Shown here: positions 25,597-39,706 of the stretch, piece by piece
Layout: every line of letters begins with the position of its first letter
How positions within the stretch are numbered: position 1 is the first letter of the stretch
Notes under the pieces: model-generated
Seen by the model: the letters and a program-made list of their open reading frames with translations, nothing else
What the model was told of the DNA's origin: nothing
The model's database searches: none
DNA from: Bifidobacterium biavatii DSM 23969
GTDB taxonomy: Bacteria > Actinomycetota > Actinomycetes > Actinomycetales > Bifidobacteriaceae
Direction: 5' to 3'
Length of the DNA stretch: 58,474 nucleotides
Assembly (NCBI RefSeq): GCF_000741165.1
Contig: NZ_JGYN01000024.1
Coordinates: forward strand, 1-58,474
Translations under genes and position numbers: made by a program

Positions 25597-28458
25597 ATGA
25601 GTATGTTTCCCCTTCTCGACGGCGAGCTGCGCGAGTATGCCGACCGCCGTTTCGCCGAACGAGCCGATCTGATCGCCAAGCTTCCTGCGGCATCGTCGCT
25701 GATGGATACGTTGTCCGGCGACCGACTGACGCTGATGCGGCTCGCCTACGGCACGCCGCCGGCCAACGATGTCATCGACTGCGATCCGTCCGTGCTGCTC
25801 TCGTTTGCGGACCATGCGCTGATGCTGCGTCGCACGATGTCGTGGACGCGCGATCTGCCGGTCGACCTGTTCGTCCATTACGTGTTCTGGCCGCGCATCA
25901 ACAACGAAGCTTTAGCCGACTGCCGCCCGCTGTGCCACCGCGAACTGATCGACCGCGTGCGGGGGCTTGACGCCACGCATGCGATGCTCGAAACGAACTA
26001 CTGGTGCGCCGAGCACGTCACTTATCATCCGTCCGACAACCGCACGCTCAACGCGATCGGCGCGTTGAACCTCGGCCTCGGCCGTTGCGGCGAGGAGTCG
26101 ACGCTGCTGGTCACCGCGCTGCGTGCGATCGGCATTCCGGCCCGGCAGGTGTACACGCCGCGCTGGGCGCATTGCGACGACAACCATGCGTGGGTGGAGG
26201 CGTATGTGGACGGCCATTGGCACTTCCTCGGCGCGTGCGAGCCGGAGGAGGTGCCGGACCGCGGCTGGTTCGACAAGGCGTCGACGCGTGCGATGCTCGT
26301 GCATGCGCGCGTGTTTTGCGATTTTTCCGAGGGCAACGTCGACGCGTCGGCGAGCGCGGGCGGCGACGGCACGATGCTGCTGTGCAATCTGACCGCCGAC
26401 TATGCGCCGACGACCGATCTTGCGGTGACCGTAACGGACGGCGACGGACGGCTGGTTGTTGGCGCGAATGTGGCGTTCGAACTGCTGAACATGGCTGAAT
26501 ACTACCCGATCGCGACCGCGGTCAGCGACGGTCAGGGCCGCGCCTGTATGACGCTCGGCAAGGGCAGCATCCGCGTGCACGTCAGCCACGACGGCACGTT
26601 CGCCGACGTCATCGTCAACACCGCCGACACCGATGCCGTCACCGTCGTCCTGTCGTCTCGACAAAACGTTTCTTCATTGTCATCTCGACCGAGCGCAGCG
26701 AGTGGAGAGATCCTGCCACCCGCCACCTCCTCCGCCCCATCCTGGCACCCCATCGACCTTATCGCTCCCCCAAGCGGCACGCCGCGCAGCCTGCCGCTCA
26801 CCGACGAACAGCAACGTCGTACCATCGAACGCCGTGCGCAAGCCGAATCGATGCGCGCCGCACGCGTGGCCGGATTCGCCAATCTCATCGACGCAACAAC
26901 ACGTCAGGCGTTGGCCGATCGGTACCGGTCCGTGTCATCCAACGCCGCCGGCATCATCCCGTCCCTGTTGTCCTCCGCCGGTGCGAACGCGCCCGTCATC
27001 GCCGGATTCCTGCTCGCCGACACGGATGCCGATCCCGCCGTCGCCGACCGCGACCGTCTCGCTATGCTGTCGGCGTTGAGTGTCAAGGACCTGTGCGACG
27101 TATCCGCAGCCGCATTGGACGATGCCGTTCGTTCGGCCGCCGCAATACGCGACTATGCGCTGGATACCGCTCTCTCCGACGTTCCGGAATCCGACCGATA
27201 TGATCGGTACGCGCGGTACGTACTCGACCCGCGCGTCGGATACGAGCCGCTGGCCGGCGACCGCACACGACTGCAGGCCATGCTCGAGCGGACGGTCGAC
27301 ACGGTTACGTTGCGCGCCCAACCGCAGTTGGTCCGGCAGTATCTGCTTGATCATATCGATGCGCAGCGGTCCGCAGAGGAGACGCCCGAGCCGATCTCCC
27401 CCACCGGTATGCTGACGGCCGGCATTGGCACGCCGCGTTCGTTGGACACCGCGTTCGTGACCGTCTGCCGCGCGCTGGGCATACCGGCGCGGTTCGATCC
27501 GCAGACCGGCGAACCCGAGTATTTCCAAGGCGATGCGTTCCATCATCTGCCTGTAATGCACGAAGCCGATAATGCTGATGCCTCCACCGAACGAATGGCG
27601 GCGCTCACCGTCGTCGCGCCGGCCGGCGGACACCCCGCGTACGGTACAGATTGGAGTCTCGGCCGGCTGGTCGACGGTGCGCACGGCACCGATTTCGCCT
27701 CGCTCGACCTGTGGGAGCGAGCTTGGGACAACGACCGTATGACGTTGAGCGTCGAGGCGGGACTGTATCGGCTGATCACCACGGTCCGATTGCCGAACGG
27801 CGGTCAACAGACCAACGAGACGACGTTCCGACTGGATGCCGGCGAGGTGCGGGCTGTGACGCTGGTGATGCGCGAGCCGAGCGAGGACGAGTTGCTGGAG
27901 CACATCGTCGTCGATGATGCGACGTTCCACGCAACGACGTGCGATGATACGAGCGCGGCCGATGACGGAACCGAGACGGCATGCGATCGCCGCGCCGGTC
28001 ACAACAGCTCAGATGAAACGCGGCATCTGTCGCAACTGCTGCCCGATCGTGCGATCGTGGCGATCCTCGACGCGCACGGTTCGGAGCCGAGCATTCACGT
28101 GCTCGACGAGCTGATCGCACGTCTGCATCGCGGTACGCACGATGACGGTTCCGCCGATGATGCTACTGCCGGCAAGGTCCCCGATATTCCGGTCGTGTTC
28201 GCCGCCTGTCCGGTCGACGCGCCGTTGAGCGCCACATTGCGTTCAATGTTCGACCGTCTCGACGGCGGCTCCCCCATCGTGTGGCGGTGCGATGAGACGA
28301 CCTACGAGCGGCTGACGCGCGGCATGTACGTCGACCCGGACAAGCTGCCGATGATTCTCGTCGCCCGCAAGGACGGCGACCGCATCATTGGCGTCTACGC
28401 CTCCACCGGTTACAACGTCGGCTCCGTCGACCTCGCCTTCCGCCTCGCAGCTAAATGA
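25597..28458 (+). CDS. large transglutaminase-like protein with degenerate C-terminal domains
   Basis: A 953-aa cytoplasmic protein, function unknown. Residues about 80-240 form a transglutaminase-like domain with the triad Cys164 (GRCGEES), His197 (DDNHAWVEAY) and an acid residue after HWHFLGAC. A carboxypeptidase-regulatory-like beta-sandwich follows (LTVTDGDGRLV type, about 265-345). A second, partial transglutaminase-like stretch without Cys lies near residues 600-640 (TPRSLDTAFVTVCRALGIPARF). The end (about 815-950) resembles a thioredoxin fold lacking CxxC (AILDAHGSEPSIHVLDEL, LPMILVARKDGDRI). A dispersed repeat inserted at 26678-26714 is read in frame. The two domain assignments after the first are tentative. 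Confidence 0.75.
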   Translation: MSMFPLLDGELREYADRRFAERADLIAKLPAASSLMDTLSGDRLTLMRLAYGTPPANDVIDCDPSVLLSFADHALMLRRTMSWTRDLPVDLFVHYVFWPRINNEALADCRPLCHRELIDRVRGLDATHAMLETNYWCAEHVTYHPSDNRTLNAIGALNLGLGRCGEESTLLVTALRAIGIPARQVYTPRWAHCDDNHAWVEAYVDGHWHFLGACEPEEVPDRGWFDKASTRAMLVHARVFCDFSEGNVDASASAGGDGTMLLCNLTADYAPTTDLAVTVTDGDGRLVVGANVAFELLNMAEYYPIATAVSDGQGRACMTLGKGSIRVHVSHDGTFADVIVNTADTDAVTVVLSSRQNVSSLSSRPSAASGEILPPATSSAPSWHPIDLIAPPSGTPRSLPLTDEQQRRTIERRAQAESMRAARVAGFANLIDATTRQALADRYRSVSSNAAGIIPSLLSSAGANAPVIAGFLLADTDADPAVADRDRLAMLSALSVKDLCDVSAAALDDAVRSAAAIRDYALDTALSDVPESDRYDRYARYVLDPRVGYEPLAGDRTRLQAMLERTVDTVTLRAQPQLVRQYLLDHIDAQRSAEETPEPISPTGMLTAGIGTPRSLDTAFVTVCRALGIPARFDPQTGEPEYFQGDAFHHLPVMHEADNADASTERMAALTVVAPAGGHPAYGTDWSLGRLVDGAHGTDFASLDLWERAWDNDRMTLSVEAGLYRLITTVRLPNGGQQTNETTFRLDAGEVRAVTLVMREPSEDELLEHIVVDDATFHATTCDDTSAADDGTETACDRRAGHNSSDETRHLSQLLPDRAIVAILDAHGSEPSIHVLDELIARLHRGTHDDGSADDATAGKVPDIPVVFAACPVDAPLSATLRSMFDRLDGGSPIVWRCDETTYERLTRGMYVDPDKLPMILVARKDGDRIIGVYASTGYNVGSVDLAFRLAAK
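26678..26714. repeat. short dispersed repeat inside a coding region
   Basis: TTGTCATCTCGACCGAGCGC followed by AGCGAGTGGAGAGATCC has the wording of a repeat seen in the intergenic DNA of many unrelated bacteria (recalled, not searched). Here it lies within the transglutaminase-like gene and is translated as SLSSRPSAASGEIL, in a low-complexity Ser/Pro linker. It does not break the frame. Confidence 0.6.
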
Positions 28459-28478
28459 ACAACGGCCGGATAAACGAC

Positions 28479-28512
28479 GATGGCGTCGGATATGCGGATA
28501 TCCGACGCCATC
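28479..28512. terminator. bidirectional terminator between convergent genes
   Basis: A perfect 15-bp stem (GATGGCGTCGGATAT and ATATCCGACGCCATC) on a GCGG loop, 20 bp after the transglutaminase-like stop and 22 bp before the nagA stop. Works for both strands by symmetry. Confidence 0.8.
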
Positions 28513-28534
28513 CCGTGAGGCTGCGAACCGCGGA

Positions 28535-29794
28535 TTACTTGAGCTTGCGGCCGGCGCACCAGACCTCTTCGACCTGCCAGGTGGCCGGGTCCGTGAGCAG
28601 CAGGTCGGCGGCGTATCCGGGGGCGATCAGGCCGAGCGGCGCGCCGGTGACCTTGTTCGGCCGGTCGAGGCCGAGCGCATGAGCCGGGGTGAGCGTCGCG
28701 GCTTCCACGGCTGCGGGCGCGTCGAAGCCGAGCTCGAGCACCGCACGCTGCACGGCGACCTCCAGCAGCAGCGTCGAACCGGCGATCGCGCCGTTGGAGA
28801 CGAGCCGGGCATGGCCGTCGACCACGTTCACGTCGAGCGCGCCGAGCTTGTACGCGCCGTCCGGGCAGTCGGTGGCGGCCATCGCGTCGGTGACGAACGC
28901 GATGCGGTGCGGCGCGAACCCGAAGCCGAGCTTGACCATCGGGTTCTGCACGTGGAAGCCGTCGTTGATGAGTTCGATGGTGACGCGCGGGTCCTCCACG
29001 GCCGCCGGGATCGGACCCGGCTTGCGGTGGTGCAGGCCGTTCATCGCGTTGAACATGTGCGTCATGATGCCGGCGCCCGCGTCGAAACCGCGCTTGGCGG
29101 TCTCGTAGTCGGCGTCGCAGTGGCCGACCGCCGGCACGACGCCGGCCGCGGCGAACTGCCTGATCGCGCCGATGCCGTGCGGCAGTTCGGGCGCGATGGT
29201 GATCTGCCGGATGCAGCCGTCGGCCGCCTCAAGCAGTTCGTCGACGAGTTCGGGCACCGGATCCTTCAAGCATTCAGGATCGTGCGCACCCTTGCGGGCG
29301 AGCGCGAGGAACGGGCCTTCGAGATGCGCGCCGAGAATGTCCGGACGCTCGTCCATCTTGGCGCGCACGTTGCGCACGTTGCGTTCGATCACGCCGACCG
29401 GGTTGGTGATGAGTGAGAGCACCTGACGGGTCGTGCCGTGCACGGCGTGGCCCGCGCGCGCAACGTCGATGCCGTCCGGGCCGTCGTCGAACGACTTCTC
29501 CCATGCGCCGTGCGCGTGAATGTCGACGTATCCCGGGGTGAGCAGCCGACCGTTGGCGTCGATGATCGCCGCATCGTCGGCCGGATCGATGCCGACGGAA
29601 CGGCAGGCGGATTCGAACGATTCCTCGTCGGTGCCGGTGGCGACGATCACGCCCTGCGCGTCGGCGACGACCCAGTAGTGGTCCTGCACGCCGCGCGCGT
29701 CGATCTTGCGCGCCCGGTGAATGGCGACGGGCGACGACTTGCCGGTCAGCGCGGCCGTAACGCGGGCGACGGTCTGTTCACGAGATTCAGTCAT
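28535..29794 (-). CDS. nagA: N-acetylglucosamine-6-phosphate deacetylase
   Basis: Converts GlcNAc-6-P to GlcN-6-P plus acetate in the cytoplasm. An amidohydrolase of 419 aa with TPGYVDIHAHG (metal His pair), HLEGPF (metal Glu), VGHCDAD (metal His), HMFNAMNGLHHRKPG (substrate His) and FVTDAM (catalytic Asp) in the standard order. The ATG at 29794 follows GGAAAGGAAGTCGC. It is the second gene of a nagB-nagA unit with a 73-bp gap. It works with NagB to send GlcNAc into fructose-6-P. Confidence 0.96.
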   Translation of the reverse strand: MTESREQTVARVTAALTGKSSPVAIHRARKIDARGVQDHYWVVADAQGVIVATGTDEESFESACRSVGIDPADDAAIIDANGRLLTPGYVDIHAHGAWEKSFDDGPDGIDVARAGHAVHGTTRQVLSLITNPVGVIERNVRNVRAKMDERPDILGAHLEGPFLALARKGAHDPECLKDPVPELVDELLEAADGCIRQITIAPELPHGIGAIRQFAAAGVVPAVGHCDADYETAKRGFDAGAGIMTHMFNAMNGLHHRKPGPIPAAVEDPRVTIELINDGFHVQNPMVKLGFGFAPHRIAFVTDAMAATDCPDGAYKLGALDVNVVDGHARLVSNGAIAGSTLLLEVAVQRAVLELGFDAPAAVEAATLTPAHALGLDRPNKVTGAPLGLIAPGYAADLLLTDPATWQVEEVWCAGRKLK

Positions 29795-29867
29795 GCGACT
29801 TCCTTTCCATGCACTTCCATGTACGCGAAACGGGCTCCCCGCGAGGAGCCCGTCAGCACACTACGGA

Positions 29868-30680
29868 TCAGATGCCCTGCCACGCCGGCTTGTGCTCGAA
29901 CGCGTAGCGATAGTAGTCCTTGTGGCGCAGGCGGGACGCGGCGTCCTCGTCGATGATGACGGTCGCGTGCGGGTGCAGCTGCAGTGCGGAGGCCGGGCAG
30001 AACGCGGACACGCCGCCCTCGATGGTCTCCTCGATGGCTTCGGCCTTGCCCGAGCCGAACGCGAGCAGCACGAGATGACGGGCCTTGAGGACCGTGCCGA
30101 TGCCCTGCGTGATGCAGTGGGTCGGCACCTGGTTGATGTCGTTGTCGAAGAAGCGTGCGTTGTCGACGCGGGTCTGCTCGGCGAGGGTCTTCACGCGCGT
30201 GCCGGACGCGAGGGAGGAGCCGGGCTCGTTGAAACCGATGTGGCCGTCGGTGCCGATGCCGAGGATCTGCACGTCGATGCCGCCCGCGGCCTCGATGGCC
30301 GCGTCGTACGCAGGACCGGCGGCGGCGATCTTGTCGCCGTCCTCGAGCGGCGCGCCGTCGAGCACGTCGCCGGGCACGTGGACCTTGGCCGGGTCGAGGC
30401 CGAGTGGCTCGACGACCGTGCGGTGAATGGTGGAATGGTAGGACTCCGGGTGGGTCAGCGGCAGACCGAGATACTCGTCGAGCGCGAAGCCGCGCACCTG
30501 CGAAACGTCGATCGACTCCTCGTGCACGATCTTAGCGAGCGCCTTGTAGGCGGCCAACGGGCTGGATCCGGTGGCAAGGCCCAGCACCGCGTTCGGCTTG
30601 GCCTTGATGAGGTCCGCGACGCAGCGGCCGTAGATCGCACCGGCTTCGTCCTCGTTCTTGACGATGATGACTTCCGTCAT
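29868..30680 (-). CDS. nagB: glucosamine-6-phosphate deaminase
   Basis: Converts GlcN-6-P to fructose-6-P and ammonia. At 270 aa it matches the family length. Key segments are GLATGSSPLAAY (phosphate loop), FALDEYLGLP (catalytic Asp), GIGTDGHIGFNEPG (catalytic Asp and His region) and GSGKAEAI. The ATG at 30680 is preferred (AGGAAAGGATG upstream, family start TEVIIVKNEDEAG). It is divergent from the ROK regulator at 31087, which probably controls it. Confidence 0.96.
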   Translation of the reverse strand: MTEVIIVKNEDEAGAIYGRCVADLIKAKPNAVLGLATGSSPLAAYKALAKIVHEESIDVSQVRGFALDEYLGLPLTHPESYHSTIHRTVVEPLGLDPAKVHVPGDVLDGAPLEDGDKIAAAGPAYDAAIEAAGGIDVQILGIGTDGHIGFNEPGSSLASGTRVKTLAEQTRVDNARFFDNDINQVPTHCITQGIGTVLKARHLVLLAFGSGKAEAIEETIEGGVSAFCPASALQLHPHATVIIDEDAASRLRHKDYYRYAFEHKPAWQGI

Positions 30681-31086
30681 TGGAGCATCCTTTCCTTCCT
30701 GCGGTGCCGTCCGATCATGCACGGACGCGCCCGGGCATACGACACCGGTACTTATTTCACTGTTTGCGTGGGGTTGCCGACCTGCAACGACATCATCGAC
30801 ATCCTTAATTGTTAATAATACTTACATAATTGAAAATCCGCCATCTATCGGCGTTTATCGGACTGTCGTCGTGGTTTTGGACTGTACAATAGAAAGACAG
30901 TTTGTCAAAGATGACCTGCCATTGACGCCGCACAGCCGCCCCAGTCGCCTTCATCGTATAATGCAACACGCGGAAGGCGGCCGAACCGAACGGCCCTGCC
31001 AACGCCAAGCAGCAGACCATCGCACCATAACGGACGGCACGCGCAGCACAACGCACACCAGCGCATACGGACAGGGAGCAGCGATC
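30681..31086. promoter_or_regulatory. divergent nagB / ROK-regulator promoter region
   Basis: A 406-bp non-coding stretch. The AT-rich block 30804-30832 (TTAATTGTTAATAATACTTA continuing to ACATAATTGA) is an imperfect dyad with TTAATTGTTAA on one side and TCAATTATGTAA on the complementary strand, a plausible ROK (NagC-like) operator. An extended -10, TGTACAAT, lies at 30883-30890 for the rightward gene. No gene is seen in the region. Confidence 0.5.
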
Positions 31087-32226
31087 ATGAACGACTATAT
31101 CCGCGCGGCATTCCCGCTGCACACCCCGGGCAAAACCGCCAAGGCCAGCCCCTCCGACGTGCGCCGCAACAACCGTTCGCTCATGTTCGGCCTGTTGTTC
31201 CCCGAAAACAGCTATTCGCGCGCCGAGCTCGGCCGGCTCACGGGACTGTCCCGCGTGGCCGTCTCCGACGTGGTCAACGACATGCTCGACGAGGGCCTCA
31301 TCCGAGAAAGCGGCCACGAGTCGTCCACCGGCAAGGGCAAGCGCGGCACGCTGCTCAGCATCGACACGACCCGGCTTCGCGTCATCAGCATCGACCTGTC
31401 GCAGGCGCATCTGATCCAGGGCGCGGTCACCGACCTGCTGGGGCGCCCCCAGCGGCGCATGGAAATCGCGCTCGGACCAGACAGTCCCGTCAGCACGGAC
31501 GCGATCGTCCAGCTCGTCGACCAGCTGGCCACGGACACGCTCGAAGCGGTCATCGGCATCGGCATCGCAGCTCCGGGCGTCATCCAGTCCGGCGTAATCC
31601 GCGATTCCACGGCGCTCGGCTGGCACGACGTCGACCTGCGCGGCATGCTGGAATCGCGGTTCGACGTGCCGGTCGTCATCACCAACGACGTGATCAGCTC
31701 CATGCTCACGGAACGGTTCTTCGGACAGGCCGGTCCGAACCTGCTGTTCGTCAAGTTCGGCCGCGGCATCGGCTCGGCCACGCTCATCGACGACGTGACG
31801 GTGGTCGGCGAACACCATGCGGGCGGCGAAATCGGCCATATCTCCATCGACCCGGAACGCGGCCCGCTCTGCCCGTGCGGCAAGCGCGGCTGCCTGGAAA
31901 TGATGATGACGCCCGAGGTGCTGCGCGAGCTCATGCGCGAAGCGTCCAAGGACGAACGTCCGATGATCATCCGGCAGGCAGCGGAGCGTTTCGCCTCGGC
32001 ACTGGCGATGCCGGTCGGCCTGCTCGACATCGCCGACGTGTGCGTGTACGGCCCGCCGGACATCATCAACACCACGTTCCTTGAAGCCGCGCAGCAGCGT
32101 TTCGATCTGACTACGGCGTCGTCGTTCCACGCGCACACCGTCATCCGCCGCTGCCAGTGCGGCGCCGACATCACGCTGCGCGGCGGCGCCATCGCCGTAG
32201 TGCGCGACCACATCGAAAACCGCTGA
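31087..32226 (+). CDS. nagR: ROK-family transcriptional regulator (NagR-like)
   Basis: A 379-aa repressor. Residues about 25-75 form a winged HTH (ELGRLTGLSRVAVSDVVNDMLDEGLIRE). The sugar-binding ROK domain includes GIGIAAPGV, the ROK zinc motif CPCGKRGCLE, and GEIGHISID. ATG 31087 has GGGAGCAGCGATC upstream. Divergence from nagBA and closeness to the lnp operon match the NagR position in bifidobacteria, where GlcNAc or its phosphates act as inducer (known biology, applied here by context). It converges with lnpC. Confidence 0.88.
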   Translation: MNDYIRAAFPLHTPGKTAKASPSDVRRNNRSLMFGLLFPENSYSRAELGRLTGLSRVAVSDVVNDMLDEGLIRESGHESSTGKGKRGTLLSIDTTRLRVISIDLSQAHLIQGAVTDLLGRPQRRMEIALGPDSPVSTDAIVQLVDQLATDTLEAVIGIGIAAPGVIQSGVIRDSTALGWHDVDLRGMLESRFDVPVVITNDVISSMLTERFFGQAGPNLLFVKFGRGIGSATLIDDVTVVGEHHAGGEIGHISIDPERGPLCPCGKRGCLEMMMTPEVLRELMREASKDERPMIIRQAAERFASALAMPVGLLDIADVCVYGPPDIINTTFLEAAQQRFDLTTASSFHAHTVIRRCQCGADITLRGGAIAVVRDHIENR

Positions 32227-32272
32227 CGGGCATCGGCATACCAACATCGCACGCGATCGGCTCGGAGCGCAA

Positions 32273-32310
32273 TGACGGCGGGGAACCTGCGTACAGGCTC
32301 CCCGCCGTCA
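32273..32310. terminator. bidirectional terminator between ROK gene and lnpC
   Basis: TGACGGCGGGGA pairs with TCCCCGCCGTCA (12 bp), and the loop itself can form CCTG/CAGG. It lies between two convergent stop codons. Confidence 0.75.
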
Positions 32311-32364
32311 TATTGTCGGGATATTGTCCCGCCACCGCCAGCGCGGACGCGGCATCAGGAACCA

Positions 32365-37380
<5,016 letters not shown>

Positions 37381-37400
37381 GAAGTATTGCTCCTTTGCAA

Positions 37401-37531
37401 GTTCCCCTTGGCCCCCTCTGACGAGGGGGCTGTCAGCGTGGCTGACTGGGGAGAGAATATGTGTTGAACGTATCGGGTATTGACTACCCCTCAGTCAGCC
37501 TGTGGCTGACAGCTCCCCTGGCAAGGGGAGC
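37401..37531. repeat. large palindromic repeat (CTCCCCTTGCCAGGGGAG type), copy 2
   Basis: GTTCCCCTTGGCCCCCTCTG on the left and GACAGCTCCCCTGGCAAGGG on the right are inverted relatives. GACTACCCCTCAGTCAGCC at 37482-37500 matches the 15291-15414 copy. It lies 20 bp before the lnpA start, inside the LNB/GNB operon. A further small hairpin (CAGACAGCCCA and TGGGCTGTCTG, about 37619-37642) precedes the permease stop. Confidence 0.8.
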
Positions 37532-37651
37532 AAGGGAGAGTCCGCAATTACGGACTCGCGCCACGCGCGAGACTCAATGCTGCCTTCGCTCGCCTATCGG
37601 TTCGCTCAGGCTGAGCCTACAGACAGCCCACTGGGCTGTCTGCTTAACGGC

Positions 37652-38602
37652 TCAGCCCTTGACCGCACCTGCGGCGAGGCCGGCCTGCCAGTAGCGCTGG
37701 AGGCCGAGGAAGAGCACGATCACGGGCAGCACGCCGAGCAGCGCGCCCATCATCAGGGCGCCGCGCTCGTTGAACGTGGCAAGCGAAACCATGCCGTACA
37801 GGCCGAGCGTGACGGGCTTCAACGTGTCCGCCGAGATCATCATGAGTGGCAGCAGGAAATTGTTCCATGTCGCAACGAACAGGAACAGGAAGATCGTCAC
37901 CATCGCCGGCGCGAGGATGCGCAGCACGATCGTGAAGAAGATTCTCGCCTCGCTGGCCCCGTCGATGCGCGCGGCTTCAAGCAGTTCGTTCGGCACCGAG
38001 GTCTGCGCGTACACGCGGCCGAGGAAGAAGCCGAACGGCGAGACGCAGCACGGGATGATGACGGCGAGCATCGTGTCGGTCAGGTGCATCGCGTGGAAGA
38101 TCGAATACTGCGGGATGGTCAGCAGCGCGGCTGGCATGAGCATGCAGCCCATGATGACGCCGATGGCGAGGTTCTTGCCGCGGAAGTTGAACTTGGCGGT
38201 GGCGTAACCGGCCATGACGGCAACGAGCGTGCCGACGGCTGCCGAGACGCCCGAGTAGATCAGCGAGTTGAGCACCCAGCGCCAGAAGTTGCCGCGCGTC
38301 CAGCCCAGCAGCTTGCCGTAGTTGGTGGCGATCGCGTTCGGCAGCTGGTCGAGTCCGACGGCGAACCACAGGCCGTTGCTGCCGGTCATCTGGCTGGGCG
38401 TCTTGGTGGAGGCGATGATCGCCCAGTAGATCGGGAACAGGAAGTAGATGAGCGTGAGCACCAGTACGACGATGGTGACGGTGCGCACGGCCACGGACGG
38501 CTGCATGGAACGGGGCAGGTCGTTGGCGTGCAGGTCGCGGATGCGGTCGGCCTTTCTGCGCGCGCGCAGGGCGGCGCGCTCCTGTGAAGTCATGCTGCTC
38601 AT
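37652..38602 (-). CDS. LNB/GNB ABC transporter permease (second)
   Basis: A 316-aa permease with six membrane segments; EAA loop NELLEAARIDGASEARIFFTIVLRILAP at about residues 210-238 and the terminal GLAAGAVKG. It forms the membrane channel with the 38599-39567 permease for LNB/GNB uptake (BL1640-like position; inferred from operon order). Its start overlaps the preceding stop by 4 bp (ATGA). No ATPase is encoded nearby. Confidence 0.93.
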   Translation of the reverse strand: MSSMTSQERAALRARRKADRIRDLHANDLPRSMQPSVAVRTVTIVVLVLTLIYFLFPIYWAIIASTKTPSQMTGSNGLWFAVGLDQLPNAIATNYGKLLGWTRGNFWRWVLNSLIYSGVSAAVGTLVAVMAGYATAKFNFRGKNLAIGVIMGCMLMPAALLTIPQYSIFHAMHLTDTMLAVIIPCCVSPFGFFLGRVYAQTSVPNELLEAARIDGASEARIFFTIVLRILAPAMVTIFLFLFVATWNNFLLPLMMISADTLKPVTLGLYGMVSLATFNERGALMMGALLGVLPVIVLFLGLQRYWQAGLAAGAVKG

Positions 38603-39567
38603 TCCTGGTTCACCTTCCTTTCGGCGAGGGCGTACAGCGCGGCGAGAATGCCGGCGATCAGCGCCATGACGATGGCGATGGCCGACGCGGGACCATCGCC
38701 GCTCGGAGTGAGGGTGCCGCGCGAGGTGTAGAGGGCCATCATCATCGGCGTGAACGACTTGGAGATGCTCGGATCGGACACAGACATGATCTCGGGCTCG
38801 TTGAACAGCTGGATGGTGCCGACGATCGACAGCAGCATGGCAAGCAGGGCGGCGGCGCGTACGTTCGGCAGCTTGATGCGCATGGCGATCTGGAATCCGT
38901 TCGCGCCGTCGATGCGGGCGGCCTCGTACAAGTCGTGCGGGATGGCCTGCAGCGCGGCGAGGAAGATCAGCATGTTGTAGCCGGTGAACGTCCAGGTAGT
39001 GATATTGGCCATCGAGCCGATTACGATGTTCTTGGCGAAGAAGTCGACGTTAATGCCGATGGCCGCGAGTCCCTTGACGATCGGCGAGATCTGGCCGTTG
39101 TACAGGAACACCCAGATGATCGAGGCGACCACGCCCGGAATGGCATACGGCAGGAAGTAGCCGAGGCGGAACACGGTGACGCGCTTGACGATGAACGAGT
39201 CGAGCAGCATGGCGAGCGCCAGTGCGGCGATGATCATGAACGGCACCTGGATGAGCGTGTAGAGCAGCACGCGGCCGATGCCAGACCAGAACGCGGCGGA
39301 GGTGACGACGTACTGGAAGTTCTGGAGGCCGACGAACTTGTTGACGAGCTTGCCGCCGCCGTACGCGCCGCCCCCTTCGGCGACCTGGCGGAAGAAGCTG
39401 GAATAGATGGCCCAGACGATGGGCAGGATGAAGACGAGCACGAACAGGATGGCGAACGGGGCCATGAAGGCCCAGCCGGTGCGGTTCTCGCGCTTGGCGG
39501 CGTCGGAACGCTTCGGCTTGGATGATCCGGCCCTGGTCACGTTCGCCGCATGCGTGGTGTCAGTCAT
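38599..39567 (-). CDS. LNB/GNB ABC transporter permease (first)
   Basis: A 322-aa permease. The N-terminus is basic and cytoplasmic; then GWAFMAPFAILFVLVFILPIVWAIYSSF-type first helix and the EAA loop HDLYEAARIDGANGFQIAMRIKLP at about residues 215-238. The ATG at 39567 is chosen; a start 45 bp upstream lacks a ribosome site. It follows the binding-protein gene after a hairpin at 39618-39644. Confidence 0.93.
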   Translation of the reverse strand: MTDTTHAANVTRAGSSKPKRSDAAKRENRTGWAFMAPFAILFVLVFILPIVWAIYSSFFRQVAEGGGAYGGGKLVNKFVGLQNFQYVVTSAAFWSGIGRVLLYTLIQVPFMIIAALALAMLLDSFIVKRVTVFRLGYFLPYAIPGVVASIIWVFLYNGQISPIVKGLAAIGINVDFFAKNIVIGSMANITTWTFTGYNMLIFLAALQAIPHDLYEAARIDGANGFQIAMRIKLPNVRAAALLAMLLSIVGTIQLFNEPEIMSVSDPSISKSFTPMMMALYTSRGTLTPSGDGPASAIAIVMALIAGILAALYALAERKVNQE

Positions 39568-39617
39568 GGGAACGACCTTTGCTTTCGGACTGGGGAATAC
39601 GATGCGATTCATAAGGA

Positions 39618-39644
39618 AAGGCCGGAGCGTTGGACTCCGGCCTT
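39618..39644 (-). terminator. intra-operon hairpin after the binding-protein gene
   Basis: AAGGCCGGAG and CTCCGGCCTT form a 10-bp stem with a 7-nt loop between the binding protein and the first permease. Such hairpins usually give more binding-protein mRNA than permease mRNA. Confidence 0.7.
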
Positions 39645-39706
39645 GCTTCAGATGGTGTGGGAACGGCTGTCATCTGCCGGAAAAGGCCCGGTCAGCAACC
39701 CATGCG

